This document shows positions 1 through 6,308 of a DNA stretch of 30,026 nucleotides, piece by piece. The DNA lies in the IMG/VR virus record IMGVR_UViG_3300027608_000107, positions 1 through 30,026 of that record. One strand, written 5' to 3'. This DNA comes from a virus. The first letter of the stretch is position 1. Each line of letters opens with the position of its first letter. The translations under genes were made by a program, and so were the position numbers. The notes beneath the pieces were generated by a model, which worked only from the letters and a program-made list of their open reading frames with translations, was not told the DNA's origin and did not search any database.

Positions 1-205
1 AGGCAAGGCAGTGGCCGTGATCGTGCTCCTCATGGTCGCAGTCCTGCTGCTCGCGGTAGATCCGCGCGGCCTCGGACCCGGCGCATGTAGGGCAGTCAGG
101 GGCACCGCAGTCGCGCAGACGGCAGCCCCTCATGGGAGGGGTTAGGTGGGTGCCATCCGGTCGCATCGGAGTGGCGCAGTATCCGCATTTATTGGGCATC
201 TTCAT
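1..205 (-). CDS. Cys/His-rich putative zinc-binding protein, partial (C-terminus off the left edge)
   Basis: The frame opens at an ATG whose first bases overlap the stop of the preceding gene (ATGA) and stays open to the left edge, giving 68 codons without a stop. Cysteine pairs are visible: CGYC near residue 7, two further cysteines near 28 and 33, CPTC near 38, then a C/H cluster (CDHEEHDHGHC) near 56. This spacing is typical of small zinc-ribbon or zinc-knuckle phage proteins, but I recognise no named family. It is the last gene of the leftward early operon inside the window. A second ATG two codons in could also be the start. Confidence 0.6.
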   Translation of the reverse strand, partial: MKMPNKCGYCATPMRPDGTHLTPPMRGCRLRDCGAPDCPTCAGSEAARIYREQQDCDHEEHDHGHCLA

Positions 206-378
206 GCGCGGCGCACGGAGTTCTTTTTCAACTTCCCGGTCTTCGTGAGTCGGCAGCCGTATTGCGCGCCATTCACGAGGAAGAAAAGAAAGTCCTCGAT
301 CTGGCGGACGTGTTCGATGAACTCGTTCGGGATGTTCATTTCTGCGGCGATGTCGAGGATGTTTTGCGTTGCGTTCAT
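202..378 (-). CDS. hypothetical protein, 58 aa
   Basis: Small protein (MNATQNILDIAAEMNIPNEF...) with no family I recognise. Start at 378 is favoured because a promoter-like sequence ends 6 bases before it, and because its TGA overlaps the ATG of the next gene (ATGA at 202-205), the junction used throughout this operon. The C-terminus is lysine/arginine-rich; the middle is predicted helical and contains an aromatic run (DFLFFL). It heads the leftmost transcription unit in the window. Confidence 0.6.
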   Translation of the reverse strand: MNATQNILDIAAEMNIPNEFIEHVRQIEDFLFFLVNGAQYGCRLTKTGKLKKNSVRRA

Positions 379-384
379 GGGTCG

Positions 385-412
385 AATCTAGCGGGCCTCA
401 GCCGTGCGTCAA
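385..412 (-). promoter_or_regulatory. candidate sigma70-like promoter for the 378 gene, leaderless
   Basis: On the minus strand TTGACG (407-412) and TAGATT (385-390) are separated by 16 bases, and only 6 bases lie between the -10 box and the ATG at 378. A start site 6-7 bases after the -10 would fall on the start codon, giving a leaderless mRNA. The region just upstream, 413-443, is A/T-rich in an otherwise G+C-rich window. Assigned from motif match alone. Confidence 0.5.
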
Positions 413-443
413 ATGTTTTTATTTTTATTTTGTGGACGGCTTT

Positions 444-566
444 TTACGGCCAAGGATCCCAGAACTCCATCGCCTCCACCGCGCGCAGTAGCTCGGCAAA
501 CCCGGCGAGGATTTCCTCGTGCGTGAGGCGGCGCGGGATGTGAGGGAACATGTCGAGTTGGCTCAT
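444..566 (-). CDS. hypothetical small protein, 40 aa
   Basis: A 40-codon frame (MSQLDMFPHIPRRLTHEEIL..., ending EFWDPWP) whose ATG overlaps the TGA of the upstream gene as ATGA at 563-566. That overlap, shared by most genes here, is the main reason to accept it. It resembles the very short Leu/Glu-rich proteins common in phage early regions, but I know no function. The TAA at 444 closes the operon segment before the promoter that drives the next unit leftwards. Confidence 0.5.
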   Translation of the reverse strand: MSQLDMFPHIPRRLTHEEILAGFAELLRAVEAMEFWDPWP

Positions 567-910
567 TGTGCGGGTGAGGCGAGGGTTGCGCGTGCTGCCA
601 TCCAGTGCGGCTCGGCCTCGGTCTCGTCGGCGCTGAATCCATCCATTTGCCGCACCTCCATTTCCGCGATGAGCATCCCTTCCAGCGCGGTGCGCAGCCG
701 TGTGGCGTCGGCGCGGGCTGCGTCCCGCTCGGCGGTCGTGATGTGCAGCGCGAGCAGGCTGCCGTTGTTGCGCGCGATGTGCTCGTCCCGCTCGGCACGG
801 GCTGCGTTGCGCTGGATTTCCAGCGCGCGGGCGAAGGCAGGCCAGTCGCTCGGCGGGTGCGGGTCGCTGGCGTGCTTGGCGTCTGTTTCAGGTGTGGGTT
901 GGTCGGTCAT
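563..910 (-). CDS. coiled-coil phage protein of unknown function, 115 aa
   Basis: Begins MTDQPTPETDAKHAS and continues with a long helical stretch rich in Ala, Arg and Glu (ARALEIQRNAARAERDEH, then TTAERDAARADATRLR), which should form a coiled coil over about residues 25-85. Proteins that open with this kind of PTPETDA segment followed by an ERD-rich coil are common in phage early operons, but no function is established that I can cite. It is coupled to the DnaB-type helicase by an ATGA overlap at 907-910, so it may be made in a fixed ratio to it. Confidence 0.6.
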   Translation of the reverse strand: MTDQPTPETDAKHASDPHPPSDWPAFARALEIQRNAARAERDEHIARNNGSLLALHITTAERDAARADATRLRTALEGMLIAEMEVRQMDGFSADETEAEPHWMAARATLASPAQ

Positions 911-2196
911 TTGTGTTTTCGGTTTTGTTTGCTGGTGAAAGATTTCCCGCTGGCCTGCTCCGGCTCATGCGCCAATGGGTGCCACTCGAAAGTTTCGCCA
1001 CTGAATGACACCGGCACCGCTACGCCGGTCTTGCCCTGCCGCTGGCGCAGCCGTAGCAGCCGCGCGCCGGGTTCGTTCTCGCACATTTCAATGGTAACTT
1101 GCACCGTCGCGTCCATGCCGATGGCGCGACACTCGCGAAGCTCCCCGTCATCGTTCAGTTGCGCCAGTGCAATGACGGCTAGATTCTCGTCCTTTGCCAT
1201 GCGGCGAAGTGCCTTTGAGACGATGGCGATTTCCTGCTCACGCCGGTCTGCGCTTCCCGCGCCCTCAGTCAGTTGCAGGTAGTCCACCACCACCACGGCG
1301 AGGTCGGGCTGGACGGCCTTCACCTGCCGCACGTATGAGCGGATGCCCGCGAGGTCATACACGTCGTCACGGAAGAATATCGGCGCGAGCGCGAGGTTGT
1401 TTGCGGCGGCTTGCAGCTTAGGAAAGTCCATTTCGTGCATCGTTCCATCCCGCATCCGGCTCGCGCTCACCTTGCCCTCGGTCGCGAGCATGGCCTCCAC
1501 CGTGTCGTCACTGCTCATTTCCAGCCCGAAGACGAGCACGGGCTTCGCTTGGTCGAGTGCGACGGCGCGGACGATGTAGCGCACAAGGGCTGATTTGCCG
1601 CCCTTGGTTGGGCCTGCAATCACCCAGTATCCGCCAGTGCGAATTCCCCCGGTTTCCTCGTCCAGTCGAACGATGCCCGTGGACAAGCCGGCCATTTTCG
1701 AGCCATTCGTGCGGTTGTTGAGGTTTCCGAGCACAGTCATCACGATTTCTCGCGTGGTTTGAATTCTCGCCTTGTCCCGCCCTGCCGCAATGCTGGAAAT
1801 TTCCGCTTCGATGGCGGCGAGCACGGTGCCGGTCGGTTCCGTGGTCAACTGCTTGTAGGCGGCCTTGAGCGCGAGGGCGAGGCGGCGCTTGGCGTGCCCC
1901 TCCTTCACAATCTCGGCGTAGTGCGGGAGGGTGACGGGTTGCGCGGCTCCTTCGATGGCCGTTTGCAGCGTCCCGGCGCCCCCTACGGCGTCGAGACGGT
2001 CGCCGAGGGCGGTAGCGATGCCCACGAACCCTCCCGGTGCCTTGGCGAGCCATGCCGTCGCGATGGCGGTGAAGATGGTCGAGGGGATTTCATGGCTGAA
2101 CGTGTCGGCCCTGATTCCCGCTTCCGTCAGGAACGGGAGCGATTCGTCAGGCCACTGCAACGCGCAGCCGAGGATGGCGGTTTCTTCAAGTGTCAT
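907..2196 (-). CDS. dnaB: replicative DNA helicase, DnaB family
   Basis: A 429-residue protein with the two-domain plan of DnaB. The N-terminal domain (about 1-100) opens with the family's characteristic EETAILGCAL-type helix. A RecA-like domain follows, with Walker A GPTKGGKS at about 195-202, an EMSSDD segment after beta-strand 2, and a Walker B/YLQL strand (VVVVDYLQL). It would unwind DNA ahead of the fork as a hexamer. The family is normally about 450 residues, so length fits. The TGA at 2193 of the preceding replication protein overlaps its ATG (ATGA), the classic initiator/loader-then-helicase order. The Lys/Arg-rich tail (SKQNRKHK) may contact DNA. Confidence 0.9.
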   Translation of the reverse strand: MTLEETAILGCALQWPDESLPFLTEAGIRADTFSHEIPSTIFTAIATAWLAKAPGGFVGIATALGDRLDAVGGAGTLQTAIEGAAQPVTLPHYAEIVKEGHAKRRLALALKAAYKQLTTEPTGTVLAAIEAEISSIAAGRDKARIQTTREIVMTVLGNLNNRTNGSKMAGLSTGIVRLDEETGGIRTGGYWVIAGPTKGGKSALVRYIVRAVALDQAKPVLVFGLEMSSDDTVEAMLATEGKVSASRMRDGTMHEMDFPKLQAAANNLALAPIFFRDDVYDLAGIRSYVRQVKAVQPDLAVVVVDYLQLTEGAGSADRREQEIAIVSKALRRMAKDENLAVIALAQLNDDGELRECRAIGMDATVQVTIEMCENEPGARLLRLRQRQGKTGVAVPVSFSGETFEWHPLAHEPEQASGKSFTSKQNRKHK

Positions 2197-3083
2197 TGCA
2201 TTAAGCGTTTGCCGCCTTGGGTGTCGAATGGGCGTGCCAGCGGCGTGAATCCCGGCACCGGCTGGCGGTAGAAGGCTTCGAGCGGCGATTGCCCGTTGGC
2301 CACGCCCTCATCGCGCTGGTCGTAGTATTTCTGGAAGTTCGATGCGCGGAAAAGCGTCGAGGGCACAAGATGCGCGGACATTTTCGGATCGTTCTTCCAG
2401 AGCTTGACCTGTCGGCGAAGCATCTTCTCGCATTCCTCCGGCTCGATTCCCGACTCGTTTAGCCGTGCGATGATCGGGCTGAGGTGCGAGTCAACCGGCG
2501 TGAACTTCTTCCCGGTCAATTCGTTCAGAGCTTCCAGCAGCAGCTTTGCGTCGGCACGGATTGCGGCTCTGTGCGCTTCCATTTCCTCGCGAACTTGTCG
2601 CGCTTCCGCGACGGTGGGGTCTTCGGGTGGTTCTTCTTCCGTTCCTTTCTTATTCTCCTTCCTTTCTCCTTCCTCTTCCCCTTCCGTTGCGGCAGGTGCT
2701 TGAGCGAGTGGTCGAGCAGGTGCTTGAGCATCCGGTCGAGCATGTGCTTGAGCGTATGCCTGAGCACTTGCTTTACCGCCCCTTTTTCCAGCCTTCCGAT
2801 TCGCTGCAACCATCGCCTCCTTTTCGGTCGGATAGGCCGCGCAAAAGTAGTCCGCGCCTTCGCAGTAGAGCAGCGGCTTTGCGGATTCCACTTCGGCTTT
2901 TGTCACGCCTGCGGAAATCATCCACGTCCGGTCGTTCCATTCAACGGCACCTGCAAGCCTGCCACCGTTCTCTTGCTCACAGCAAAAGGAAAGCACGCGG
3001 AGCCACACGCCCAGCGCGGCGTTGTCGCATCCCGAAAATTCAGCGGATCGAAGCGATTCGGTTTTGATGTTCATCCAGTTCAT
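2193..3083 (-). CDS. replication initiation protein (lambda O / phage conserved C-terminal domain type)
   Basis: A 296-residue protein. The N-terminus (MNWMNIKTESLRSAEF, then ALGVWLRVLSFCC and TWMISAGVT) looks like a winged-helix DNA-binding domain. The middle (about 125-180) is a low-complexity Ala/Gln/Pro/Arg segment followed by a Glu/Lys-rich tract. The C-terminal 100 residues (LNELTGKKFTPVDSHLSPI, then RQVKLWKNDPKM and LVPSTLFRASNFQKYYDQ) match the conserved C-terminal phage replication domain that recruits the helicase. Start at 3083 is set by the ATGA overlap with the 67-aa gene; a longer in-frame start at 3173 would overrun that gene. The DnaB gene follows with another ATGA overlap. 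Confidence 0.82.
   Translation of the reverse strand: MNWMNIKTESLRSAEFSGCDNAALGVWLRVLSFCCEQENGGRLAGAVEWNDRTWMISAGVTKAEVESAKPLLYCEGADYFCAAYPTEKEAMVAANRKAGKRGGKASAQAYAQAHARPDAQAPARPLAQAPAATEGEEEGERKENKKGTEEEPPEDPTVAEARQVREEMEAHRAAIRADAKLLLEALNELTGKKFTPVDSHLSPIIARLNESGIEPEECEKMLRRQVKLWKNDPKMSAHLVPSTLFRASNFQKYYDQRDEGVANGQSPLEAFYRQPVPGFTPLARPFDTQGGKRLMQ
2631..2773. other. putative replication origin (iterons plus purine tract)
   Basis: Next to the iteron-like array lies a tract of about 55 bases (2631-2685) that is nearly all purine on the minus strand, interrupted at only three positions. In lambda, O-binding iterons are followed by an asymmetric A-rich strand where the duplex opens; the order here is the same and also sits inside the initiator gene. 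That comparison is established knowledge; its application here is inference. Confidence 0.45.
2692..2773 (-). repeat. tandem 24-bp iteron-like repeats inside the replication gene
   Basis: Three units of 24 bp (2692-2715, 2716-2739, 2740-2763) and part of a fourth follow head to tail. On the plus strand each starts GCA(G/T)GTGCTTGAGC. Inside each unit a 12-bp sub-period repeats the core TGCTTGAGC or a variant (TGGTCGAGC, CGGTCGAGC, TGCCTGAGC), giving about seven copies. The encoded peptide is an AQA-rich linker. Lambda carries its origin iterons inside gene O in the same way, so these are candidate initiator-binding sites. They could instead simply be a repetitive linker. Confidence 0.6.
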
Positions 3084-3283
3084 TTGTCCTCCAATCTCCA
3101 CACGCGCATCATGGTTCCTTCGCTTCGTTGCACCATGCGCCAGCCAACGTATCGGCCATGCGCGCGGACGCATTTTGCGGTTTCCTCGTCGAGTAGAAGG
3201 CTTTGATTTGGGAGCATCGCGCGATGCTCGTCAGTCAGGCGCGGATTTCGTTCGCGCGGTTGTGGTGCGGGCGGGTTGTGCAT
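3080..3283 (-). CDS. hypothetical basic protein, 67 aa
   Basis: Small Arg/Pro-rich protein starting MHNPPAPQPRERNPRLTDEH and ending with a compact segment (RAHGRYVGWRMVQRSEGTMM, then RVWRLEDK). No family recognised. It is the first gene after the best promoter match in the window and is coupled by ATGA to the replication initiator, so it is probably made early and may help replication or its control. The start at 3283 is the only in-frame ATG near the promoter. Confidence 0.6.
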   Translation of the reverse strand: MHNPPAPQPRERNPRLTDEHRAMLPNQSLLLDEETAKCVRAHGRYVGWRMVQRSEGTMMRVWRLEDK

Positions 3284-3292
3284 ATTCGTTTG

Positions 3293-3320
3293 TTTATAGC
3301 TAAGTCTTTGCCTTTGTCAA
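3293..3320 (-). promoter_or_regulatory. near-consensus sigma70-like promoter for the replication genes
   Basis: Minus-strand TTGACA (3315-3320), a 16-base spacer and TATAAA (3293-3298) lie at the very end of the upstream methyltransferase gene and the short gap after it. Nine bases separate the -10 from the ATG at 3283, so the leader would be only about 3 bases. This is the closest consensus match I found in the window and would uncouple replication genes from the modification genes upstream. Confidence 0.65.
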
Positions 3321-4283
3321 TACGGAATCGCAAATATCAGCGGCCTTTCTTCCGTCGCCTTTCACGAACACAAGCACGTTCTGGTGTGTCTTGCACAGCT
3401 TCCGCCCAGCGCTGAATTGCCGTGTAACGCGCATGGATGCGCTGCCGACGCTCGTAACGAGGATGGCTTCATTATAAAGGGACAGCCCAGCGTCTAGGAA
3501 GGCCGCTATCGTCTCAGAAACGAAGTTCCGGTAGTTTCCCTTTCCATCGCGGAAATCGCCCACCACAAAGCACGCAAATCGGTTTTCGCGCAGACGCTTG
3601 CAGGCGCGGAAGATGATTGTGCGATACGCGATCACGAAATCTTTGTGAGGCATCGCGGACAAGTCCTCGCGGATGTCGCTGTATTGCTCTAAGTCTCCGT
3701 AGGGCGGGCAAGAGAAGATGAAATCTGCCTCGGGCGCTTTCTCCACTTCGTTCATCGAGTCGCCGCACACCCATTCCGGCATTGACTTGCCTTCGCACAG
3801 CGCCGCGCCTTGCGCTCGGTTCGCTTCGATTTGCTCGGCGCGGAGGTCGCATCCCCAATACCTCCGGCCAAGGTGCGCCGCCACAATGCCGCGCACGCTG
3901 CCGCCCGCGAACGGGTCGAGGATTTGTGCGCCTTCGCCGCTGAACCAGCGGTAGGCGAGTTCGCAGAGAACCGGGTCGAACAAAGAAACAACGCCGCCGC
4001 CTTCCTCTCCATTCTCCGGCTGCAAGTGCGGACTGGCGGCGAGCGCAGTCATCATGCAGGAGTTTTTACCAGTTGTGCAGTTCTTGCCGGTGACTTTTCG
4101 CGCCTCTGGCTTTATTCCCATCGCCGCCCACGCCCGCTTGCGCTCTTGCCAGTCGCCTTCCCGCGCATTGAGCACCGAGAACGGCGGCACGAGGAACTTT
4201 TGCGCCACGGGCGACGTGACCGGCGGGCGCATGGACTCGCCGAATAGATCGGTGCCGTAGAGGTGTTTTTCGAGGGTGCTCAT
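3300..4283 (-). CDS. DNA adenine/cytosine (amino) methyltransferase, SCPPY type
   Basis: A 327-residue AdoMet-dependent DNA methyltransferase. An N-terminal segment (VPPFSVLNAREGDWQERKR, about 32-50) precedes the catalytic part. Motif I is DPFAGGSVRG at 123-132, followed by the acidic AdoMet-ribose strand (GCDLR), and catalytic motif IV is SCPPY at 191-195. Motif I therefore comes before motif IV, the opposite order to the methyltransferase at 5348. The exocyclic-amino class is clear; N4-cytosine versus N6-adenine is not. Start at 4283 rests on the ATGA overlap with the PLP-enzyme gene. From memory, phage proteins with this N-terminal segment tend to occur beside PLP enzymes; this needs a search. 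The N-terminal segment may be a specificity or partner-binding part. Confidence 0.85.
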   Translation of the reverse strand: MSTLEKHLYGTDLFGESMRPPVTSPVAQKFLVPPFSVLNAREGDWQERKRAWAAMGIKPEARKVTGKNCTTGKNSCMMTALAASPHLQPENGEEGGGVVSLFDPVLCELAYRWFSGEGAQILDPFAGGSVRGIVAAHLGRRYWGCDLRAEQIEANRAQGAALCEGKSMPEWVCGDSMNEVEKAPEADFIFSCPPYGDLEQYSDIREDLSAMPHKDFVIAYRTIIFRACKRLRENRFACFVVGDFRDGKGNYRNFVSETIAAFLDAGLSLYNEAILVTSVGSASMRVTRQFSAGRKLCKTHQNVLVFVKGDGRKAADICDSVLTKAKT

Positions 4284-4975
4284 GCTGCGACGTTCCAGAA
4301 AAGTGCTCCGTTGCTGGCTCTGGCGACGATGTGCCGCCAAGCCTTCGCGTCGTAGTTTGAGCAGGACGGAAAGGGCGGCGGCTCGGCGGCGTCTTGCTCG
4401 TATTTCTCCGTGGCCACGATTATCTCAGCGGTGCCAGCGTCCGGCGTCTTGCCGACTTGGACGGCGAAGAATTGCGCGGACGGCCACGCCCGCTGCAATC
4501 CACGCTGCAAGGTGCCGCTGCCCGCCACGCTCCAAACTTCATCCGGCACGATTGAGAGCATCCGCGCCCGTTGTGCGATGGCTTCCACCATTTCCTCGCA
4601 CGCCAGCCCGAACGGGAGCATCCTTGCGCCTGTCTCCGCGCAGTAGCCACGTGCCCGCGATTGAACCACGGATAGATAACCGGGGCGGGCTTTAAGAACC
4701 TTCGCGCCAAGCTCCATCGCCTTTAGCGTGCGCGGATGCGTCACCATGCTGTCGGCCAGATAAAGCGTGGCCAGCTTTCCTGCCGCCTTACACGCCGCCG
4801 CCAGCGCGATCTGCGCGTAGCCTTGGCGCGGGCCAGCATAGACAAGCTCGCGCTCCGGCATGTTTTCGATGAAGGAAAGCAACGCCGCCTCTTTCGTGCC
4901 TCCGGTCAATAAGTCATCACGCACGACGGAAATGCTTTTCCCGTTCGCCGTGAATGTTTCTAGTTTTGCGCTCAT
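4280..4975 (-). CDS. PLP-dependent enzyme (fold type II, tryptophan synthase beta-like), phage type
   Basis: A 231-residue protein with features of fold type II pyridoxal-phosphate enzymes. GGTK at 25-28 would supply the Schiff-base lysine (K28), QGYAQIALA at about 51-59 replaces the substrate loop, and AGSGT at 151-155 is the expected phosphate-binding turn. The C-terminal PFPSCSNYDAKAW (201-213) is a distinctive signature. At 231 residues it is much shorter than metabolic relatives (usually 330 or more), so it is a compact variant. It is coupled on both sides by ATGA overlaps, to the 60-aa gene and to the methyltransferase. The reaction is unknown; beta-replacement, elimination or modification of a nucleobase adduct are possible. 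Confidence 0.72.
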   Translation of the reverse strand: MSAKLETFTANGKSISVVRDDLLTGGTKEAALLSFIENMPERELVYAGPRQGYAQIALAAACKAAGKLATLYLADSMVTHPRTLKAMELGAKVLKARPGYLSVVQSRARGYCAETGARMLPFGLACEEMVEAIAQRARMLSIVPDEVWSVAGSGTLQRGLQRAWPSAQFFAVQVGKTPDAGTAEIIVATEKYEQDAAEPPPFPSCSNYDAKAWRHIVARASNGALFWNVAA

Positions 4976-5154
4976 AGCGGATTGCGTCCCTTCTCTGTGA
5001 TTTCCATCACGCGCCACTTGCCCTTGCCAAACGCGGAGCGGGCTTCATCGGGCGTCGCAAATTGCTTTTGCACGTCGCGCCACGCGAGTTGTTTTTCGTC
5101 GAACCATTGCGCCTTGTAGTAGGGCGCGAATCGGCAGCTTCCTTGTGTTCTCAT
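4972..5154 (-). CDS. hypothetical protein, 60 aa
   Basis: Compact protein (MRTQGSCRFAPYYKAQWFDE, with DVQKQFATPDEARSAFGKGK later) with the look of a small beta-alpha domain of about 55 residues, similar in layout to short proteins that carry a 'query sequence then helix' fold in phages. No family recognised with confidence. It overlaps the PLP-enzyme gene by ATGA and lies just after the strong hairpin at 5166-5213, so it is the first gene of the PLP/methyltransferase unit if that hairpin terminates upstream transcription. Confidence 0.6.
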   Translation of the reverse strand: MRTQGSCRFAPYYKAQWFDEKQLAWRDVQKQFATPDEARSAFGKGKWRVMEITEKGRNPL

Positions 5155-5249
5155 AGCAGAAAAGCGCCCGCACGTGGCTTACCCGGCTGCGAAAGCAACC
5201 GGCACGTGCGGGCAGAGTTTTCTTGGATTGGAAGGGTAAGCGCCTTCAT
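5151..5249 (-). CDS. possible 32-aa micro-ORF across the hairpin
   Basis: A frame beginning MKALTLPIQENSARTC and ending with TGA that overlaps the ATG of the 60-aa gene as ATGA (5151-5154), the junction favoured here. It reads through both arms of the 5166-5213 hairpin, so it may be a leader peptide whose translation opens the structure and couples it to the next gene. It may equally be chance. No recognisable domain. Confidence 0.3.
   Translation of the reverse strand: MKALTLPIQENSARTCRLLSQPGKPRAGAFLL
5166..5213 (-). terminator. strong two-part hairpin, possible bidirectional terminator or regulatory RNA
   Basis: A perfect 11-bp outer stem (5166-5176 with 5203-5213) encloses an 8-bp inner stem (5183-5190 with 5195-5202) and a 4-base loop, leaving a 6-base bulge on one side. 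The only weak inner pair is G-U on the minus-strand RNA and C-A on the plus-strand RNA. Short T runs follow on both strands (TTTTCT on the minus, TTTTCTT on the plus). It lies between the methyltransferase/helicase unit and the PLP-enzyme unit and 11 bases before the ATG at 5154. Confidence 0.55.
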
Positions 5250-5261
5250 GGTGATCAATCT

Positions 5262-5351
5262 CTACCGCATCCCCGCGCCCGTTGCAAGCGCAATCTCTCG
5301 CCTGCTCATGCGCGGGCGCGGCGGGGTGGTTTGGTTCTGGGTCGTGCTCAT
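5262..5351 (-). CDS. possible 29-aa micro-ORF
   Basis: Starts MSTTQNQTTPPRPRMSRREI and ends GAGMR. Its ATG overlaps the TGA of the methyltransferase as ATGA (5348-5351), which argues for real coupling. It is Thr/Pro-rich then basic, with no recognised domain. The gap from 5155 to 5347 contains only this frame, the 32-codon frame and the hairpin. Confidence 0.35.
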   Translation of the reverse strand: MSTTQNQTTPPRPRMSRREIALATGAGMR

Positions 5352-6304
5352 ACCGGGATAAGCTCTTGCTCTACGTGGTTCTCAACGTCAGCAAGGTTGG
5401 CAATGGCCTGTTTGAAATACGATTCTTTTAGTTCGCATCCCATTCCTTTTCGCCCGTTCAATACGGCACCAAATACTTCACTGCCAACGCCCATAAACGG
5501 CGTGAATACGACTTCTCCGGGGTTGCTCCAAAGCACGCAAGCGCGCTCGATAACGTCGAGTTGAAGCGGATGGCAGTGCCGCTCATCGTCATTCTCTTTG
5601 GCCTCCCGATGCTTCAACACCTCGTCAATGCGGATGTCGTCCCAGAAGGCGTCCGCGTAGCGCCGCCAAATCCAGTGAGAGAAGCGGTTTTTCTTTTGGT
5701 CGCCATCCATGCCCTTGAGGTGCCGGATGTCGGCAGGCATTTGCTCCTCGCCAGCGTAGCGGTGCAGTCCGGTAGGGTGAGAGACAGGCACCGCGTTTTC
5801 ACCGCTACGGCGGAAGATGAGAAGCTGGTCAGCGTTTGCCATAGAGCACCGCGATGAGTCCTCACACATTTGCCGATGAGCCAGAGATTTCATCATCGTG
5901 CGGTTGCGAACCGTTAGCGGCTCTTTCCAGATGAAATACCGATGAGTGAAACGGAATCCGTTCTTTTCGTGCAGGCGGATAACGTCGCCGGGAAAATCCG
6001 TAAGCGCGTCATTGCCTGAGTTGCCGGTCGGAATATCCATGCAATGCACGGCGCTCATCCTTCCCGGCTTCGTGAGTCGGTGGAGTTCTTGAATCACAAA
6101 CTCGTAATGCCTGTAAAACTCATCCTTAGAAATGCAGTTGGACAAATCCTGTTCGTCGCTGCTGTATTGGTAGAGTCCCGCGAATGGCGGCGAGTAAAGC
6201 GAGAGATCAACGATGCTCGCCGGGAGTTGCTTCATCACCTCCACGCAGTCGCCGTGGTAGAGTGCATATTTTTTGGTCAGTAGTTCTTTCGGTGTAGTGT
6301 TCAT
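5348..6304 (-). CDS. DNA N4-cytosine-type methyltransferase (SPPF, permuted motif order)
   Basis: A 318-residue methyltransferase. The N-terminus carries LYHGDCVEVMKQLP and the catalytic motif IV SPPF at 38-41, a form typical of N4-cytosine enzymes. The AdoMet-binding motif X/I region is at the C-terminal end: HPLQLDVIERA at 245-255 and TPFMGVGSEVFGA at 268-280. Motif IV thus precedes motif I, as in beta-class enzymes. A C-terminal GMGCEL strand supports the fold. It sits 4 bases after the SNF2-type helicase, a pairing often seen in phage genomes. There is no restriction endonuclease nearby, so it is most likely an orphan methyltransferase for protecting phage DNA or marking it. Confidence 0.88.
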   Translation of the reverse strand: MNTTPKELLTKKYALYHGDCVEVMKQLPASIVDLSLYSPPFAGLYQYSSDEQDLSNCISKDEFYRHYEFVIQELHRLTKPGRMSAVHCMDIPTGNSGNDALTDFPGDVIRLHEKNGFRFTHRYFIWKEPLTVRNRTMMKSLAHRQMCEDSSRCSMANADQLLIFRRSGENAVPVSHPTGLHRYAGEEQMPADIRHLKGMDGDQKKNRFSHWIWRRYADAFWDDIRIDEVLKHREAKENDDERHCHPLQLDVIERACVLWSNPGEVVFTPFMGVGSEVFGAVLNGRKGMGCELKESYFKQAIANLADVENHVEQELIPV

Positions 6305-6308
6305 GTTA

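Noticed and set aside
2692-2773. CRISPR array
   Set aside because: The tandem units have no unique spacers between them and lie inside a coding frame.
2484-3206. 240-codon plus-strand frame over the replication gene
   Set aside because: Antisense of a gene with recognised domains; the poly-Phe/Ser and repeated segments come from the purine tract and iterons read backwards.
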